DNA of 64,000 nt from contig JABELC010000010.1 in assembly GCA_028455995.1 (NCBI GenBank), positions 310,001-374,000 on the forward strand. Direction: 5' to 3'. The position numbers and the translations under genes are program-made. The notes under the pieces are model-generated. The model did no database searches. It was given only the letters and a program-made list of their open reading frames with translations, and was not told the origin of the DNA. Each line of letters starts with the position of its first letter. Within the stretch, counting starts at the first letter, position 1. This document shows positions 10,018-21,524 of the stretch, one piece after another. The DNA comes from Scleromitrula shiraiana (Eukaryota > Ascomycota > Leotiomycetes > Helotiales > Sclerotiniaceae).

Positions 10018-12538
10018 GATGAGCCGGCTATAAACGTTCGATAGTTCATGCGGATCTACTATATATCCATCTCCCCTGAAAGTTAGTGGGGGACTTCGAG
10101 TCAATGGATCATGAATGATAAATTGACTTCTCTTAATTTGGATCTTCAAGTTCAACGTTTGCAAGTTCCCGTTATCAGGACAGGACTGTCAGTGCTTCTA
10201 TTTGGAATAATACAGGTACAGGACATCGGGTTAGAGCTAAGGATATCGTAGTTCGAAGACAAAGATCAACTTCATCATCATGGTCAATTCGGAGAAGATA
10301 CCCAATTCTATCAAGCAGAAGAAACTACCGGTTTATCATATGATAGAAGTGGATTAGGGATATCGTGCTATGTAACTGGTGATCGGACCAAGTATTTACC
10401 GAGGCCAAAATAGGAGATTGGCAAGCTACCGGACTCCTCTAGCTGGCTTTAGCTTTCTTTCTTAAACCTCTTTGGGTATTGATATGCCGCTAATTGGAAT
10501 TTTTTCAAATTATTTGAAGGGTCAATTTTGTGGCTGATGCCCGTTAGATTCGATAGGTTATCTGAACTTATTGGGTTCTGATATTGTGATGGGAATTTCG
10601 ATGTTCATAGTTTTTGGTGATGTTGGAACTTGTGACTAAAATTTTACGATCGTTATCAGTAAACCTCCGTTTGTAATTAAGCGTATATTAGTCAGCTAGG
10701 GATCGATTTTTAAGACCGAATCCATCTTAGGAAATACATCCCACTTCTTACATATTGAACGAACCCAAAGAGTGATTTTACTGTATCTATGATGGTGAAG
10801 GACTTGACACCTCTAGTCTGTCACATTTGAACCCCTATGATTGTATAATTACGATCGGCTCTAAGTATCGAGAACTGGTATTCCCCTTTTGACATAATAA
10901 TCCATGGTCAAAATATTATATTGACATTTTTATCCTTCTTTTGCCCCATATATCAGATAATAAGAGCCTATCATAAAGCACCGATGTAGAGATCCAATTC
11001 TAGTAGTTGGCGGGTGGCAGCTGATCGAGAATTTGGGGTCTCCCAATATTGTCACTTGTGGGTAAATGTTGTAGTTCATGACAATATCATTTGGTGGATA
11101 TCTGCGCAAGCTTCCCCGGTGGAGTACCTATGCAACTATTAGTTTTCACATATCTGTGGAGAATTATTTGCTGCAGGGGCATGTTCATCTCACACATGGA
11201 ACCTCCAAAGATATGCGGCAGATGTGTACCGCAGATGAGAAACGCAGACTTGGTTTCTTGCAACATGGTTCCAGACAACTTTGCTAGTAACAATCACCAG
11301 CGAAATCCACATGTAGAATGTTGCTTTTCAAATCCAACAAGGTTATAACCGAATTTGTGGCCGTCAAAGTCGTCCCTGGAAATCATGTGGATTGAAAAAC
11401 ATGAGCTCAACTTCAACCATTTGCAAGTGTTATGGATTAGGCATTTTATGAGTTAACTCTAACGGATAGCCACGATATAACTACTCGTGAGCCTCGAGTT
11501 ATCCATTTCAAGCCTATCCTTATAAATGTTGGGCATCACATCACGTAAATGAACTTGCGCATCACGTGAAACGCATGAGTTGATTCTAGGAATCTCGATT
11601 TTCAGTCATGTCGGTGGAGATGAAGGTATCAAAAAGAGTTATCGTTCAATTGAATGACTGTATGGTGTTGCGGCAGCGAGAATGATGGGTTTACCATTCA
11701 ACGTAAACAATTGCATGTGCTTTTCCTCTCACAGGACTTATTTCCTAATTTTATCAATGCTCTATCTTACCTATATAGTAGGTACTTCAACTTGAAGTCT
11801 TCGACTCGAAGGAAAGATTAAGCAATCAAATATTGTACGTATATAACAACAGACTGGGGCGAATATAATCAATGTCATTTGCTCGTTCTCCAACATTCAA
11901 AACAACTTTGATCTGACAACAGTAAATGTTGGAGACAGAATTTTGATGTACAATTGTTGTTGACCAATTGAAACACCACTATTAATTATTTCACTTGCTG
12001 GAAAATTCTTAGCAGTCATATCTACAGGTCTTTGACGCTTGGAGATTAATTACCCCGCAATCAGGGTTCTCCATTACTTGGGTAGGTATTTGTTTCCTTA
12101 CGACATATTCGTAGGTCAGTGTCTTCCACGATTTTTAGATATTCTATAGCTGAAGTACCTACCCAGATAACAGATGAAAAAAGTTTATTCGATTTTCTGG
12201 AATTCTGTATGTTCACGTGAAATTTCTATGCATCATGTGCGGGGTTGAGGTACAGCTGTTGGTATTACTGTAGGGAATAGCATGGGGGTAATTTGTGCCA
12301 ATCTGATAGAGAGGTACATGGTTACATTGCGTCAAGTGGGCAATTTATCTATGTATAAATGAGTCAATACACTCTCCAAAATGTATCGTGAAAATTTCGG
12401 ACAGATTGCGAAAGAGAATAGGAATATTTTCGATAGGAGCGATTACAAAATATTCAACCTCCACAACTACCTATCCACATCCTCTTTATCACTTCCAAAT
12501 CCCAGTTCTTTTCAATTTGTCTCCAATTAAATCAAGTA
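10018..12538. other. Gene-poor region upstream of the aldehyde dehydrogenase
   Basis: Apart from the MITE at 10657-10783 I see no supported gene. Short frames near 11078-11348 overlap on both strands and show no conserved motif. CACGTGA-type motifs occur near 11563 and 12215. A TATAAAT at 12354-12360, about 180 bases before the start codon, may be the core promoter of the dehydrogenase. Confidence 0.55.
10657..10783 (+). mobile_element. MITE copy 1, CAGTAAA ends, TAT target duplication
   Basis: A 127-bp segment begins CAGTAAACCTCCG and ends TGATTTTACTG, so it has short CAGTAAA terminal inverted repeats. It is flanked by TAT on both sides (10654-10656 and 10784-10786). A second copy lies inverted at 21047-21183 with its own different 3-bp duplication. 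Both share the core CTTAGGAAATACATCCCACT. A 3-bp duplication fits PIF/Harbinger- or CACTA-like mobilisation; the superfamily is not proven. Confidence 0.8.
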
Positions 12539-14368
12539 ATGGCAGCTCAAGAGATTATCGTCCCTTCATGGGTAGCTGGCAAAGAAGAACTATTTAACAC
12601 GACCTTCGATGTGGTTAACCCCAAAACCAACGATGTCTGCTGGAAGGTAGCTTCCCCAACCTCAGAAGATATAACTCGTATAATCGAGTCATCACAAAAG
12701 GCTCTCGGGCCATGGTCGAAAACCAAGCCGTTTGAAAAACAGCGCATTCTCTTCAAAGCCGCGGATTTACTCGAAGCACGAGTTTCGGAGTATGGATCTT
12801 ACATGCAGACCGAGATGGGAGGTGAAGTGGGACCTATCAATTATTGGATCATCCCGTTTGCGATTGAACTTCTGAGAGATGCTGCTTCTCTTATTACTTC
12901 TGTTTGTGGAACCGTGCCAACTCCGAAGGATGAGGGGATTAGTGCTATGGTTTGGAAAGAACCATTTGGTGTTGTTTTTGGTATTGTGCCATGGCATGTA
13001 AAATCTTGCTGTGATAGGCTTCCACGTTGCACAGATAGCTAATCAATTCGATTGAAGGAATGGTGGATATGCACTGGGCATGCGTGCAATTGCCTACGTT
13101 ATTGCTACAGGAAATACAGCTAGTAAGTAAAATTTATCTCTCGATCTGTTGCTCTATCTATAAATCTCAATCTTTGTATCCCTTTCGTGTTCTCGTCGCT
13201 ACTACTTTGCTTGAAACAAAACATCCATGACACAGGAATAATTAACTCTCCAAACCAATAGTTATTAAGGGATCCGAGATGACACCCCGCGTCCACTGGG
13301 CCTTAGGAAAAATCTTCCACGACGCCGGGCTCCCCTCAGGAGTTCTCAACATATTTTCATGTGAGCCAGCAAAAGCACCCGAACTAACCAAGATGATTAT
13401 TCAAAATCCAGCCGTGAAAAAGGTTAATTTTACGGGCAGCACGGCCACGGGAAGGATCATCGCAAGTCTATGTGGGGATAATCTGAAACCGTGTTTGATG
13501 GAACTAGGGGGCAAGAATAGTGCCATTGTGTTGGCAGATGCGGACTTGGAGAAGGCGGCCATGGGATGTTTGATGGGTTCGTTTTTGCATGTAAGTTTGA
13601 GATTTGCTTACTGGTCTCTTCATTCTCCTCATCTTTCATCGCTGAATAGGACTGGGGAGGATATCAAAGATTGCTAATAATGCTAGCAGTCAGGACAAAC
13701 GTGCATGGCAACCGGCCGCATCATCATCCACGCAGCAATCAAAGACTCCTTCCTCTCAGCCCTAAAAATAGGATTCCAGAAGCTCCTCTCATCACCCCAA
13801 GCTCCACCCGGACCCTCCTATCTAGTTTCCTCGGCCTCCAAATCCCGTCTCCAATCACTTGTTTCCAGGACTCTATCCCAAGGCGCAGTCAACATTTTAA
13901 ACGACGGAAATTCAGCTTCAGAAGGCGAAGACCCTCCAGCTCAATTTCTTCCCATGTTATTGGGTGAGATTAAAGCAGATATGCCTCTGTGGCAAGAAGA
14001 AGGCTTCGGACCCGCTGTACCGTTTATGATTGCTCAGAGTGATGATGAGGCGATTGAGATGGCCAATGATACCGAATATGGATTGTCTGTGTCGGTTTTT
14101 ACTCAGGATTTGAGGAAGGGGTTTGCTTTTGCAAAGAGATTGGAATCTGGGTATGTATACAATTTCCACAAACACAGTTTCAATCTTTCGATATGGAATT
14201 TAGCTGACTAGAACGAAATAAAGGGCGATACATATCAATACCATGACTGTTCATGATGAAGCAGCTTTGCCTCATGGAGGTGTTAAGAGTAGTGGTTGGG
14301 GAAGATTCAATACTGTTGAGGGGATGAACGAATTTTTGGTGACGAAATCGGTTACATGGGATGATTAG
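12539..14368 (+). CDS. NAD(P)-dependent aldehyde dehydrogenase, 484 aa
   Basis: Five exons (12539-12993, 13058-13122, 13262-13590, 13690-14150, 14224-14368) join to 485 codons with stop, the usual ALDH length. Family residues are all present after splicing: the PWN asparagine (N153), FTGST (230-234, cofactor-binding turn), MELGGKN (general base E254), GQTC (catalytic nucleophile C288), EEGFGP and the C-terminal PHGGVKSSGWGR. It oxidises an aldehyde to the acid with NAD or NADP, probably in the cytosol as no targeting peptide is visible. The closest resemblance is to the vanillin/salicylaldehyde dehydrogenase type, which suggests aromatic aldehydes, but the substrate is inferred. The first intron (12994-13057) needs a GC donor (GCATGT). 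Three of the other introns are GT-AG. The gene stands alone with no pathway partners nearby. Confidence 0.9.
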
Positions 14369-16428
14369 TAATTGATCTAAGCTCATCACTGGATACATAC
14401 CTGTAGGCATAGTATTTATGAGCAAATCTATGACTGTGACTATTTAGACCTGTGAGACCCTCAATACTTTCTGAAATTTGATCTTTCCAGAAATTTCGTA
14501 TTTTCAGATCATACATACACTTCTCTGATACGTCAAACAGTTGATAGCAGACACATTCGTTTTCCACTTCCCCATACCCAGAAACCGTAGTTTTTCCGAT
14601 GATACTCCCCATTGCTACAGCTATATATTTGGGTAGCCACTCACATCACATCCATCTAGATACAAAGCTGGGTACCCTTGCTACCAGATGTTGCAAACCC
14701 CACACGTCACCCGACTTTCATCCGTCACTATTTTTATACACCAACATGGCCCGTTCATTCATCGCACGAATACCCAATCAAGAACTCGAAAATAACATGC
14801 CGAATCTAACAATATCGGGTCAGGTCCCCTGACACGGCGCCTCTTCTCTATTGATATTCACGTGATACCTCACGTGATAAGAAGAATGGATTCTACTCTA
14901 GAAATGTGCCAGGATTCTCCTAAACTTTGTGTCAAGGCAAAAACGAGAATTGAGTAGACTTGCGATAAAACCTCTCTTTTTGTACTAAAGAGAAGAGGCA
15001 AAGTCGCACTTTCCAAAACACACTTGGGTGAGGAAGAAGTACCAACACTTTGGCGAACGGCCAAATTTTTGTACTAACCTCCTATATTAGTATTCCCTAC
15101 CTACGGATAGTAAGATTACAACCGCATAGGGGAGGTTACATACGGTACGGGTGAATAGGAAACTTAAATGGAATGGATATTGAGTCCCGATGGTCCGGGT
15201 ACATGCTTTTGGAATTGCCGTGTATGCATGTAACCGACAAAGGATGGTATTGTGCATCAGGTTAATTAAAGGGGCCTAATTGAAGATGGGGAGAGATAGG
15301 GATAAGATTTATCGTTAAGAGATTTGTGTAGTAGTTTATAGAATATGCTAAATATTGAATGCTATATTTGAGGTCGGTAATAAGTAGTTGATTCTGAGAG
15401 CTTGATGGTGGTTTTGGTTGATGATGATTGATCAATCAAATATGAATCCATCAATTTATATCCAACAGAGTCTAGATTTGGATTGGTTGACCAAGAAAGC
15501 TGTTGTTGAGAATTTTGATGAAGTTGCCGAGGAATTTGAAGGTCAAGTCCCTGGCAGTAATATATGTATTAGGGATATTAGCCCTCGAGAAATGGGAGTT
15601 TACCTCCAGCAGGGAATATAGATTCTGTTTGGTCTGTTTGAAGTTGTTGAATTCCCTAGAATACTATTTACTGCAGATGGTTTGCAAGATTGTATAATAT
15701 TGCTGAGCATGCACCTTACGGGTGTGGAAATTTTCGTTTTGGTCCATTGGTCTGGGTCGATTATTTTGCTATGGACTAGGCACTGATATTACCGTAGAGT
15801 TTGTCTTTTTTGTGTTATTATTAGACGGTTAGACTCCAGTTGCTCACATTTGTGGTGTAGCGTTCAAGTGGTCTTTTCACTTAGAGAATAGCTATTCGTT
15901 GACATTAAATTAGGAGTGTATGTTGTGCCGCGCGAGGTCTGGTGTTATATGTATGTTACCAAATTTTTGAAATGGCAATCCAACCATTCGCAATGCACTT
16001 CTGGGTTGAGATGATGGCTAGTTGATTTTTGATGGGCACGTCCTTGGCATAGTCATATAGCCTAGAAAACGTTGGTGGTATCTAATGAAACAATTAGAAT
16101 TTGTACCCATATATGATTCGAAGTTAATCCTACGCCAACAGCATAAATCCAATATCCCTCAAACGAAAAGACAACGAGAAGTATGGGCCATAGTACAAAT
16201 TTGTTTCATTTTGATATTAAATGAATACTAGTTGTCATGGCACGAGGTACTGCTCATGATGACGGAAGTATGTTTTGGATAAACATCATCTGAACTACCA
16301 GAAGGCCACACTACAACTTCTGGTACTGATCACAATTCTTACTCAATGTAGAAGTTATACGATCCTGATTCCAATGTGTCACACAAAAAGGAGCATAGTC
16401 AAGAACTTATTGACTGATCTATCTAGAA

Positions 16429-16498
16429 GGGGAGCGAAGCTCCCTCTATATATACTACGATATGACGCTAAGGGTGCGGAGCACCCTAAGTCATATCC
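16429..16498. repeat. Double hairpin resembling fungal mitochondrial GC clusters
   Basis: Two adjacent GC-rich stem-loops lie in otherwise ordinary DNA. The first is GGGAGC-GAA-GCTCCC at 16430-16444. The second is an AGGGTGC-GGA-GCACCCT core extended outward by GATATGAC/GTCATATC at about 16459-16497. Such paired hairpins are typical of fungal mitochondrial genomes, so a nuclear insertion of mitochondrial DNA (NUMT) is possible. The extent of any NUMT cannot be set from sequence alone. Confidence 0.45.
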
Positions 16499-17804
16499 AG
16501 TTGATCACCTGAGGATAATCATGTGATTATATAATCACCTGATCTATTCTTTTGTGACACAATGTCCACAAGATCAACAGTTTCCGGGCTGCATTTACCC
16601 ACAGAACCACCTTAGATGGCCGGCTTCTCTCAACCAAGAAGTTTCGAATTCGTGCATGAAACACCAACACCAAGCGAACAAGCGCATAGAGATTATGGCA
16701 TTCCTTGCGATAATCATCTGAGGTGACACTGTCAGAGCATGATATGAAAATACCAAAGAATGAGAAATTGATTGCTGAATCGGCCTGACAGTCTGATGAT
16801 CCAGGATGAGGTCACTGTATGCTGGTTATATTATGTTACCAACTTTACAATTCCTGGTACCGAATGCATATGGCCGCGGCCCGGAGGATCACACAGGAGA
16901 TTGTTCTATATATGTGCTCATATTGGGTTGGAGAAAATTTTATAGGATCGGCAGTGAAGTTTCATGTGATGAAACAAGTTAAGGTGGTGAACTGCAATAT
17001 GTTATCTTAAAGATATTGATTATTGTGGACATACTGTTCCTTCCTGATCGACACTTTCTTGATACGCTGGTCCAAGATTTTAATAGGAATGATACTGTTT
17101 TTATTGTGATTAAACTGTAATTAGACGGATGATGGAGGATAAGAACAAATTCGATAGGCAGATCAGATACCTCTATCGTAGGCTGATTGCGCCTCAATTG
17201 CGCAGCTGCCTTGGGGGAAAATGCTGCAGGGGCTGGGGATTATCACTTGACATTTTGACAGTGAAAGACAATGACAGCAAAGCCAAATAAAAAACTATGT
17301 AAACATTGACATCTTACTAAAAAACAACAGGGTTTGTATGTCAGAACCCAAGGGAACTGTTGGTTTCAATCAAGATAACCAATGTCTGTACAACACTCGG
17401 GTATGGTTACCAATGCATGAAATAAATAGATGTAATCTTACAAGATGCATAACTTGGAACACCAATAACACTAGCCGGTTATTCTCGTTTCTCGAGAAAC
17501 GCTCAGCTGTAGATCCGAACCCATGAAGCGCGTGGTGTGAGCATAACGTGGACTTTCATTGTTTCTACACGTAACAACCAATGGATCCCACAATGGAAAG
17601 AAATTGGCGCATTTCGGGAAAGTTGGTACCAGCTCATCGGGATTTAAGACAGATCTAATACGTGGCATCAATGAAACTTCAATGGGCCAGACTTTTAGCC
17701 AAAATTGACCAAGATGCGCGAATGTTGATGTTTGGAAACGACCGTTTGTCAACTTGCTTAAGGAAGAACCCATTCGAGAATATATGCGGTAATCGTCGGA
17801 CTTC

Positions 17805-18303
17805 GCTTAACCTCCGTGAAGGGACTTCACCTTCTCGTTGGCGCAAACAACTTGACGATGTTCTTAGCAAGCAAGTTTGTTTTTTTTAAAAATTTGGTAA
17901 CTTATGTTTTGTTAATAATTTTAAAAATTTAAATTTTTTAAATTTTGAATTTAAATTCAAGTCAAATCAACATAAATCAACATAAATCGATTTTTAATAA
18001 ATCAAATTAAATTTTTAAATTTTACTAAATACGAGTACTAGTACTATATATTGAGAAATAATAAATTATTTTTTTATTTCAAGTTTATTGAAAGAAAATA
18101 AAATTTTACTAGTATATATTGAATAAAAATATAAATTCAATTTTTAAATAAATTAGATAAAAATTACCAGTGATTATTTTATATAAATTTTCAATGAAAT
18201 CAAAAATCTATTTTCAAAAACCGTTAAAACAAGTTTATTTATTGAAAACATTTTGCTTGCCGCAGTGTGTTGATGGAAAGGCGAAGTCTCTTAGAGGTTA
18301 AGC
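17805..18303. mobile_element. AT-rich element with imperfect terminal inverted repeats
   Basis: The ends are GCTTAACCTC (17805-17814) and its exact complement GAGGTTAAGC (18294-18303). A second block of similarity lies inside them (GGGACTTCACCTTCTCG on the left against GAGACTTCGCCTTTCCA complemented on the right). The 360-bp core at about 17883-18245 is almost pure A/T with runs, consistent with RIP. No clean target-site duplication was found, so this is less certain than the other elements. Confidence 0.5.
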
Positions 18304-19107
18304 TACTAGTAGGTACGACAATTAGTTTCGTATGAGGTCGTCCTTCTATTCTTGATGTTTGATGGTTTCCTGATAGGTCAAAAGGTGGCCTAAAATGGGG
18401 TTTGCCGCCGGGGGCAGATCAAGTTCGTCAGACCCTTGAGCCAACTGGCCAATCGTAGATTTTGTACTATACACAGCCCTGCACTTCCCCCTGTATGTTT
18501 CGAACCGACCACGTTTTTAATTTATTTCGGAAATGCGTCTAAGAATACGGGCCTGTAAATCTGACTACGAAATAACCGCTTGGGATTTTCCAAACTCTCA
18601 ACTTGGGTTGGATGATGGATATCAACAGCCTTACGGATGGGGGTGAATTGTGATGTCAAGCGCGAAGTGGGGTCTGACAAAATAGAAGCCTGTGTTAAGC
18701 GCTGAGGTACAAGTAGGATTCGTGATGGAATGTGAAGTTAAAAGGATCTGATCACCCTCATTTTGGATGGTATTAATATCACGCACTCCTTTGTATACTA
18801 GACTTTATAATTAAGCTGCCTTTACTTTCCTTAAACTTTTCGGTGCATTGTAACATTACGAATTTCAAATCATCTATCTATCTTTCAATAACGACGTTTT
18901 CTTTTCACGAAAAGATACCCAGCACAACGCAATTATATTACACGAACACGTACTTAGAGTCACGAGATCAATCATTCACTCAACTTCTACATCAATAATT
19001 CTTCGCCATTTCTCACTTTAATTCTTTTTATACACAACTTTAATAGTAAGTTTTTCATGATACTCATAACAAGTTCTTCAAATAGTAACAATAAATAGTA
19101 CATCATC

Positions 19108-19581
19108 ATGATGAGCCACTTAAATTCTTCTTCACAAATCGCCGGGGGACCTATCATATCGATATCGGATATGGATTCATTTATGAAGTTGGGAGAATCA
19201 GCACAGAGCGCACGAAGTCACAGACCACTCAAAAAGACCTCATCAACAGACTTCGATATTCTACGAGCATCGGGCGAAGCAGCAAAAAGACGAAGATCAG
19301 AATCGCCTAGCCCAAGCCCCAGAGAATCACCATGCAGCAGTCCTATCTTACAGCCCATGGGCGATTACAAATCACGATTTGATTTTATGATGCCAGTTGA
19401 GATGCCCAACCCTTGGAAGATGACACCACCGAGATTCGATAGGAAGGGAAGGGTGGATTCGGTTATGAATGTTAGGACACCTTTTGAGATTACTTCGCCT
19501 TTCGAGATAGGAATGGCATCACAGTTAAGGATTATTTCCTTGGAGGAACTATATGGGGAAGGTGGTGGACGACGAATCTGA
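19108..19581 (+). CDS. Hypothetical 157-aa Ser/Pro-rich protein
   Basis: Single coding exon from the first of two adjacent ATGs (MMSHLNSSS). The middle carries a basic KRRRSESPSPSPRESP stretch that looks like a nuclear localisation signal in a phosphorylatable SP-rich tract. The C-terminal half has a repeated PF-EI motif (TPFEITSPFEIGM). No membrane segment or signal peptide is seen and I do not recognise a family. A T/C-rich leader and a plausible leader intron (GTAAGT at 19046, TAG at 19095-19097) precede the ATG, supporting expression. Confidence 0.6.
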   Translation: MMSHLNSSSQIAGGPIISISDMDSFMKLGESAQSARSHRPLKKTSSTDFDILRASGEAAKRRRSESPSPSPRESPCSSPILQPMGDYKSRFDFMMPVEMPNPWKMTPPRFDRKGRVDSVMNVRTPFEITSPFEIGMASQLRIISLEELYGEGGGRRI

Positions 19582-19597
19582 AGATTATGACATACGC

Positions 19598-19646
19598 TTA
19601 ACGACAATGGTTAACGACAATGGTTAACGACAATGGTTAACGACAA
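19598..19646. repeat. 13-bp tandem repeat, 3.8 copies
   Basis: TTAACGACAATGG repeats head to tail three times and a fourth copy is cut at TTAACGACAA. It lies 17 bases after the stop of the Ser/Pro-rich gene, in its 3' untranslated region. Copies are identical, pointing to recent slippage. Confidence 0.9.
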
Positions 19647-21046
19647 ATGAGTAAAAATATCAATAAAACCAAAAAAAAAAAGAAAAACTTTTCTCTTCTG
19701 AGCAAATACTTCTCACTTTTTCCCCTATGTGAAGCTATTCAATTGTGATAGACCCCTGATTAATGTAGAGTAATAGTTGATCTTCATCACCCCACAAGAC
19801 CTAGATCACACCGCACGGAACTTTTCGTGACGGGAGATTCACATCACCTCACTAACCAGCAAGGCTCCCCAATTACCAAATAAGATATGTACGATAGCCG
19901 TGTGGGACCCCATTCAGGGTTTATGATCAACCACTGGTGTGGGTGTGTTGCAAGAAATTTTGTTTGGCCCCACCACAGCGGTTAAATGGATGAATTAGGT
20001 GTTTGGCGACCGTGAGGTTTGCTTGACATTCAGCCTTGCTGGTTTCCTATTTGGAATTATGAAGTGATAGTACTGATAATGCATAGAACTATGGATAGAT
20101 CTGTGATTGGGGCCAAATTGGTTGGGGGCCTGCTGAGCAGGACGTATTGCGCAAGTTGAAAATCTTTCTAGGTTTAGTGTTTCTTTAACGCGAACATTAA
20201 TATATTTTCCAATGTTTTCCATCACTTCTAAGATTAATAGATGTGACATGTGGGGGCGGCAAAGGCTTACAGTATATAGCATACCACAAGTGACTTACAA
20301 GTCGTGAAGATGGTCGTGGTTAGCTCTACTGCTGACTGAGCCTCGCTTTCGTCTGAAGTTGTACCTGGCCGACATCAATGCATGGCTACACCATCTTGAT
20401 GAGTACATTTCTTATATATACTGTACAATCTAACACAAAATATGATGATTGCTCCCAATCAGATATTCATTCGTTGCGATAAGTCTGAACTTCCAAGGTT
20501 ATTCCAATTTCTAGTTAGCATAGACATTTTTATACTCTTGGAGAACTACTTGGTTGATATGTTCACATTATACTCCTGAATACCTCATTCGACATTGACC
20601 TAGAGAATCGCCATTTTTTCTGTGCTTAGCTGTTACTCTATTTCAAGAATACTCATGTTACAGGAACGATCAGTCCGTTCTCAATTTCTCTCATCATTGA
20701 GACCGTCAGGAGGATGGACAAGTACTTATTAAACCCCCAATATAAATCTTGGATGGTAGAGCAGAATGATTATAGGCAATTCGCTCATGCATCTAAAAAT
20801 GTACTCAATGGTAGTGCCCAATCATAGAAACACAGCAATATAATCCGCTTCCCCCTAAATGGTATTTACCATGTTTGGAAATGATTTGTTTTTCCTATAA
20901 CAATCCCTTAAGTTCAATGCCTGAAGGAAACAATCTTCATATAAATTACTAAAATTCACAGAATCGACGGACAGGATATAAATATAGATGAGACTGTTAT
21001 TCCTTTAATACCGCTAATAATTTAGGGAGAAGCGTTAAAGTCGTCT

Positions 21047-21183
21047 GAGTAAAATCACTCTTAGAGCTCGTTCAATATGTAAGAAGTGGGATGTATTTCC
21101 TAAGATAGGTACGGAGGATTCGGGTCCTAAAGACCGACCCATAGCTGACTAATCTGCGCTTAACTACAAACGGAGGTTTACTG
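21047..21183 (-). mobile_element. MITE copy 2, inverted relative to copy 1
   Basis: A 137-bp segment begins GAGTAAAATCACTC and ends CGGAGGTTTACTG. Read on the minus strand it aligns with 10657-10783 over the whole length, with a small insertion in the middle. It is flanked by TCT on both sides (21044-21046 and 21184-21186), a 3-bp duplication like the TAT of copy 1. One terminal base differs from the CAGTAAA consensus. Unlike the long elements here it is not AT-eroded, as expected if RIP spares short repeats. Confidence 0.8.
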
Positions 21184-21524
21184 TCTCTTCACAAGCGCGG
21201 GGATCCCGCTTGCTTGGCGAAGCATGATCCCGAATCTTAGCTTCCGCCGCTATCTTGACATCGGATTGTACTAACGTTGTGTAAACTTTCAAACAGGATT
21301 GAATCCCGCTGCTTATACCTTCATTTCATATTTGTTTGTATATTTTTTGACATATAATGTTCAATCTTGTTATATCAATTTAATTCACTATTTTTTGCGA
21401 TTTGATACCCCTGTGGCGTTTTGGAGGATTTCGACATTTGAAGTGTTGAGTTGAAAGATCCAACTTTCGATCGAAACGGTACATTTGAATTTTATTTTGA
21501 CAAATATAATAATAAAGGAGCAAT

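Larger units (their letters stand above)
14369..19107. other. Large gene-poor region
   Basis: About 4.7 kb without a supported gene. It holds two TCACGTGA sites at 14858-14878, a mitochondrial-looking double hairpin at about 16429-16498, and an AT-rich element at 17805-18303. Short frames (for example 15418-15621 and 17471-17773) have no recognisable motif and mirror-image frames on the other strand. From about 18780 a T/C-rich stretch precedes the next gene as its 5' leader. Confidence 0.6.
19582..21524. other. Intergenic region with minisatellite and MITE
   Basis: Besides the 13-bp tandem repeat just after the Ser/Pro-rich gene and the MITE at 21047-21183, there is nothing I can support as a gene. 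The 95-aa minus-strand frame at 19995-20282 has no motif. The T-rich stretch from about 21320 is the likely leader and promoter of the CorA-type gene. Confidence 0.55.

Noticed and set aside
11078..11348. Three overlapping frames of 68-85 aa
   Set aside because: They compete on both strands over the same bases and none has a motif or flanking gene structure.
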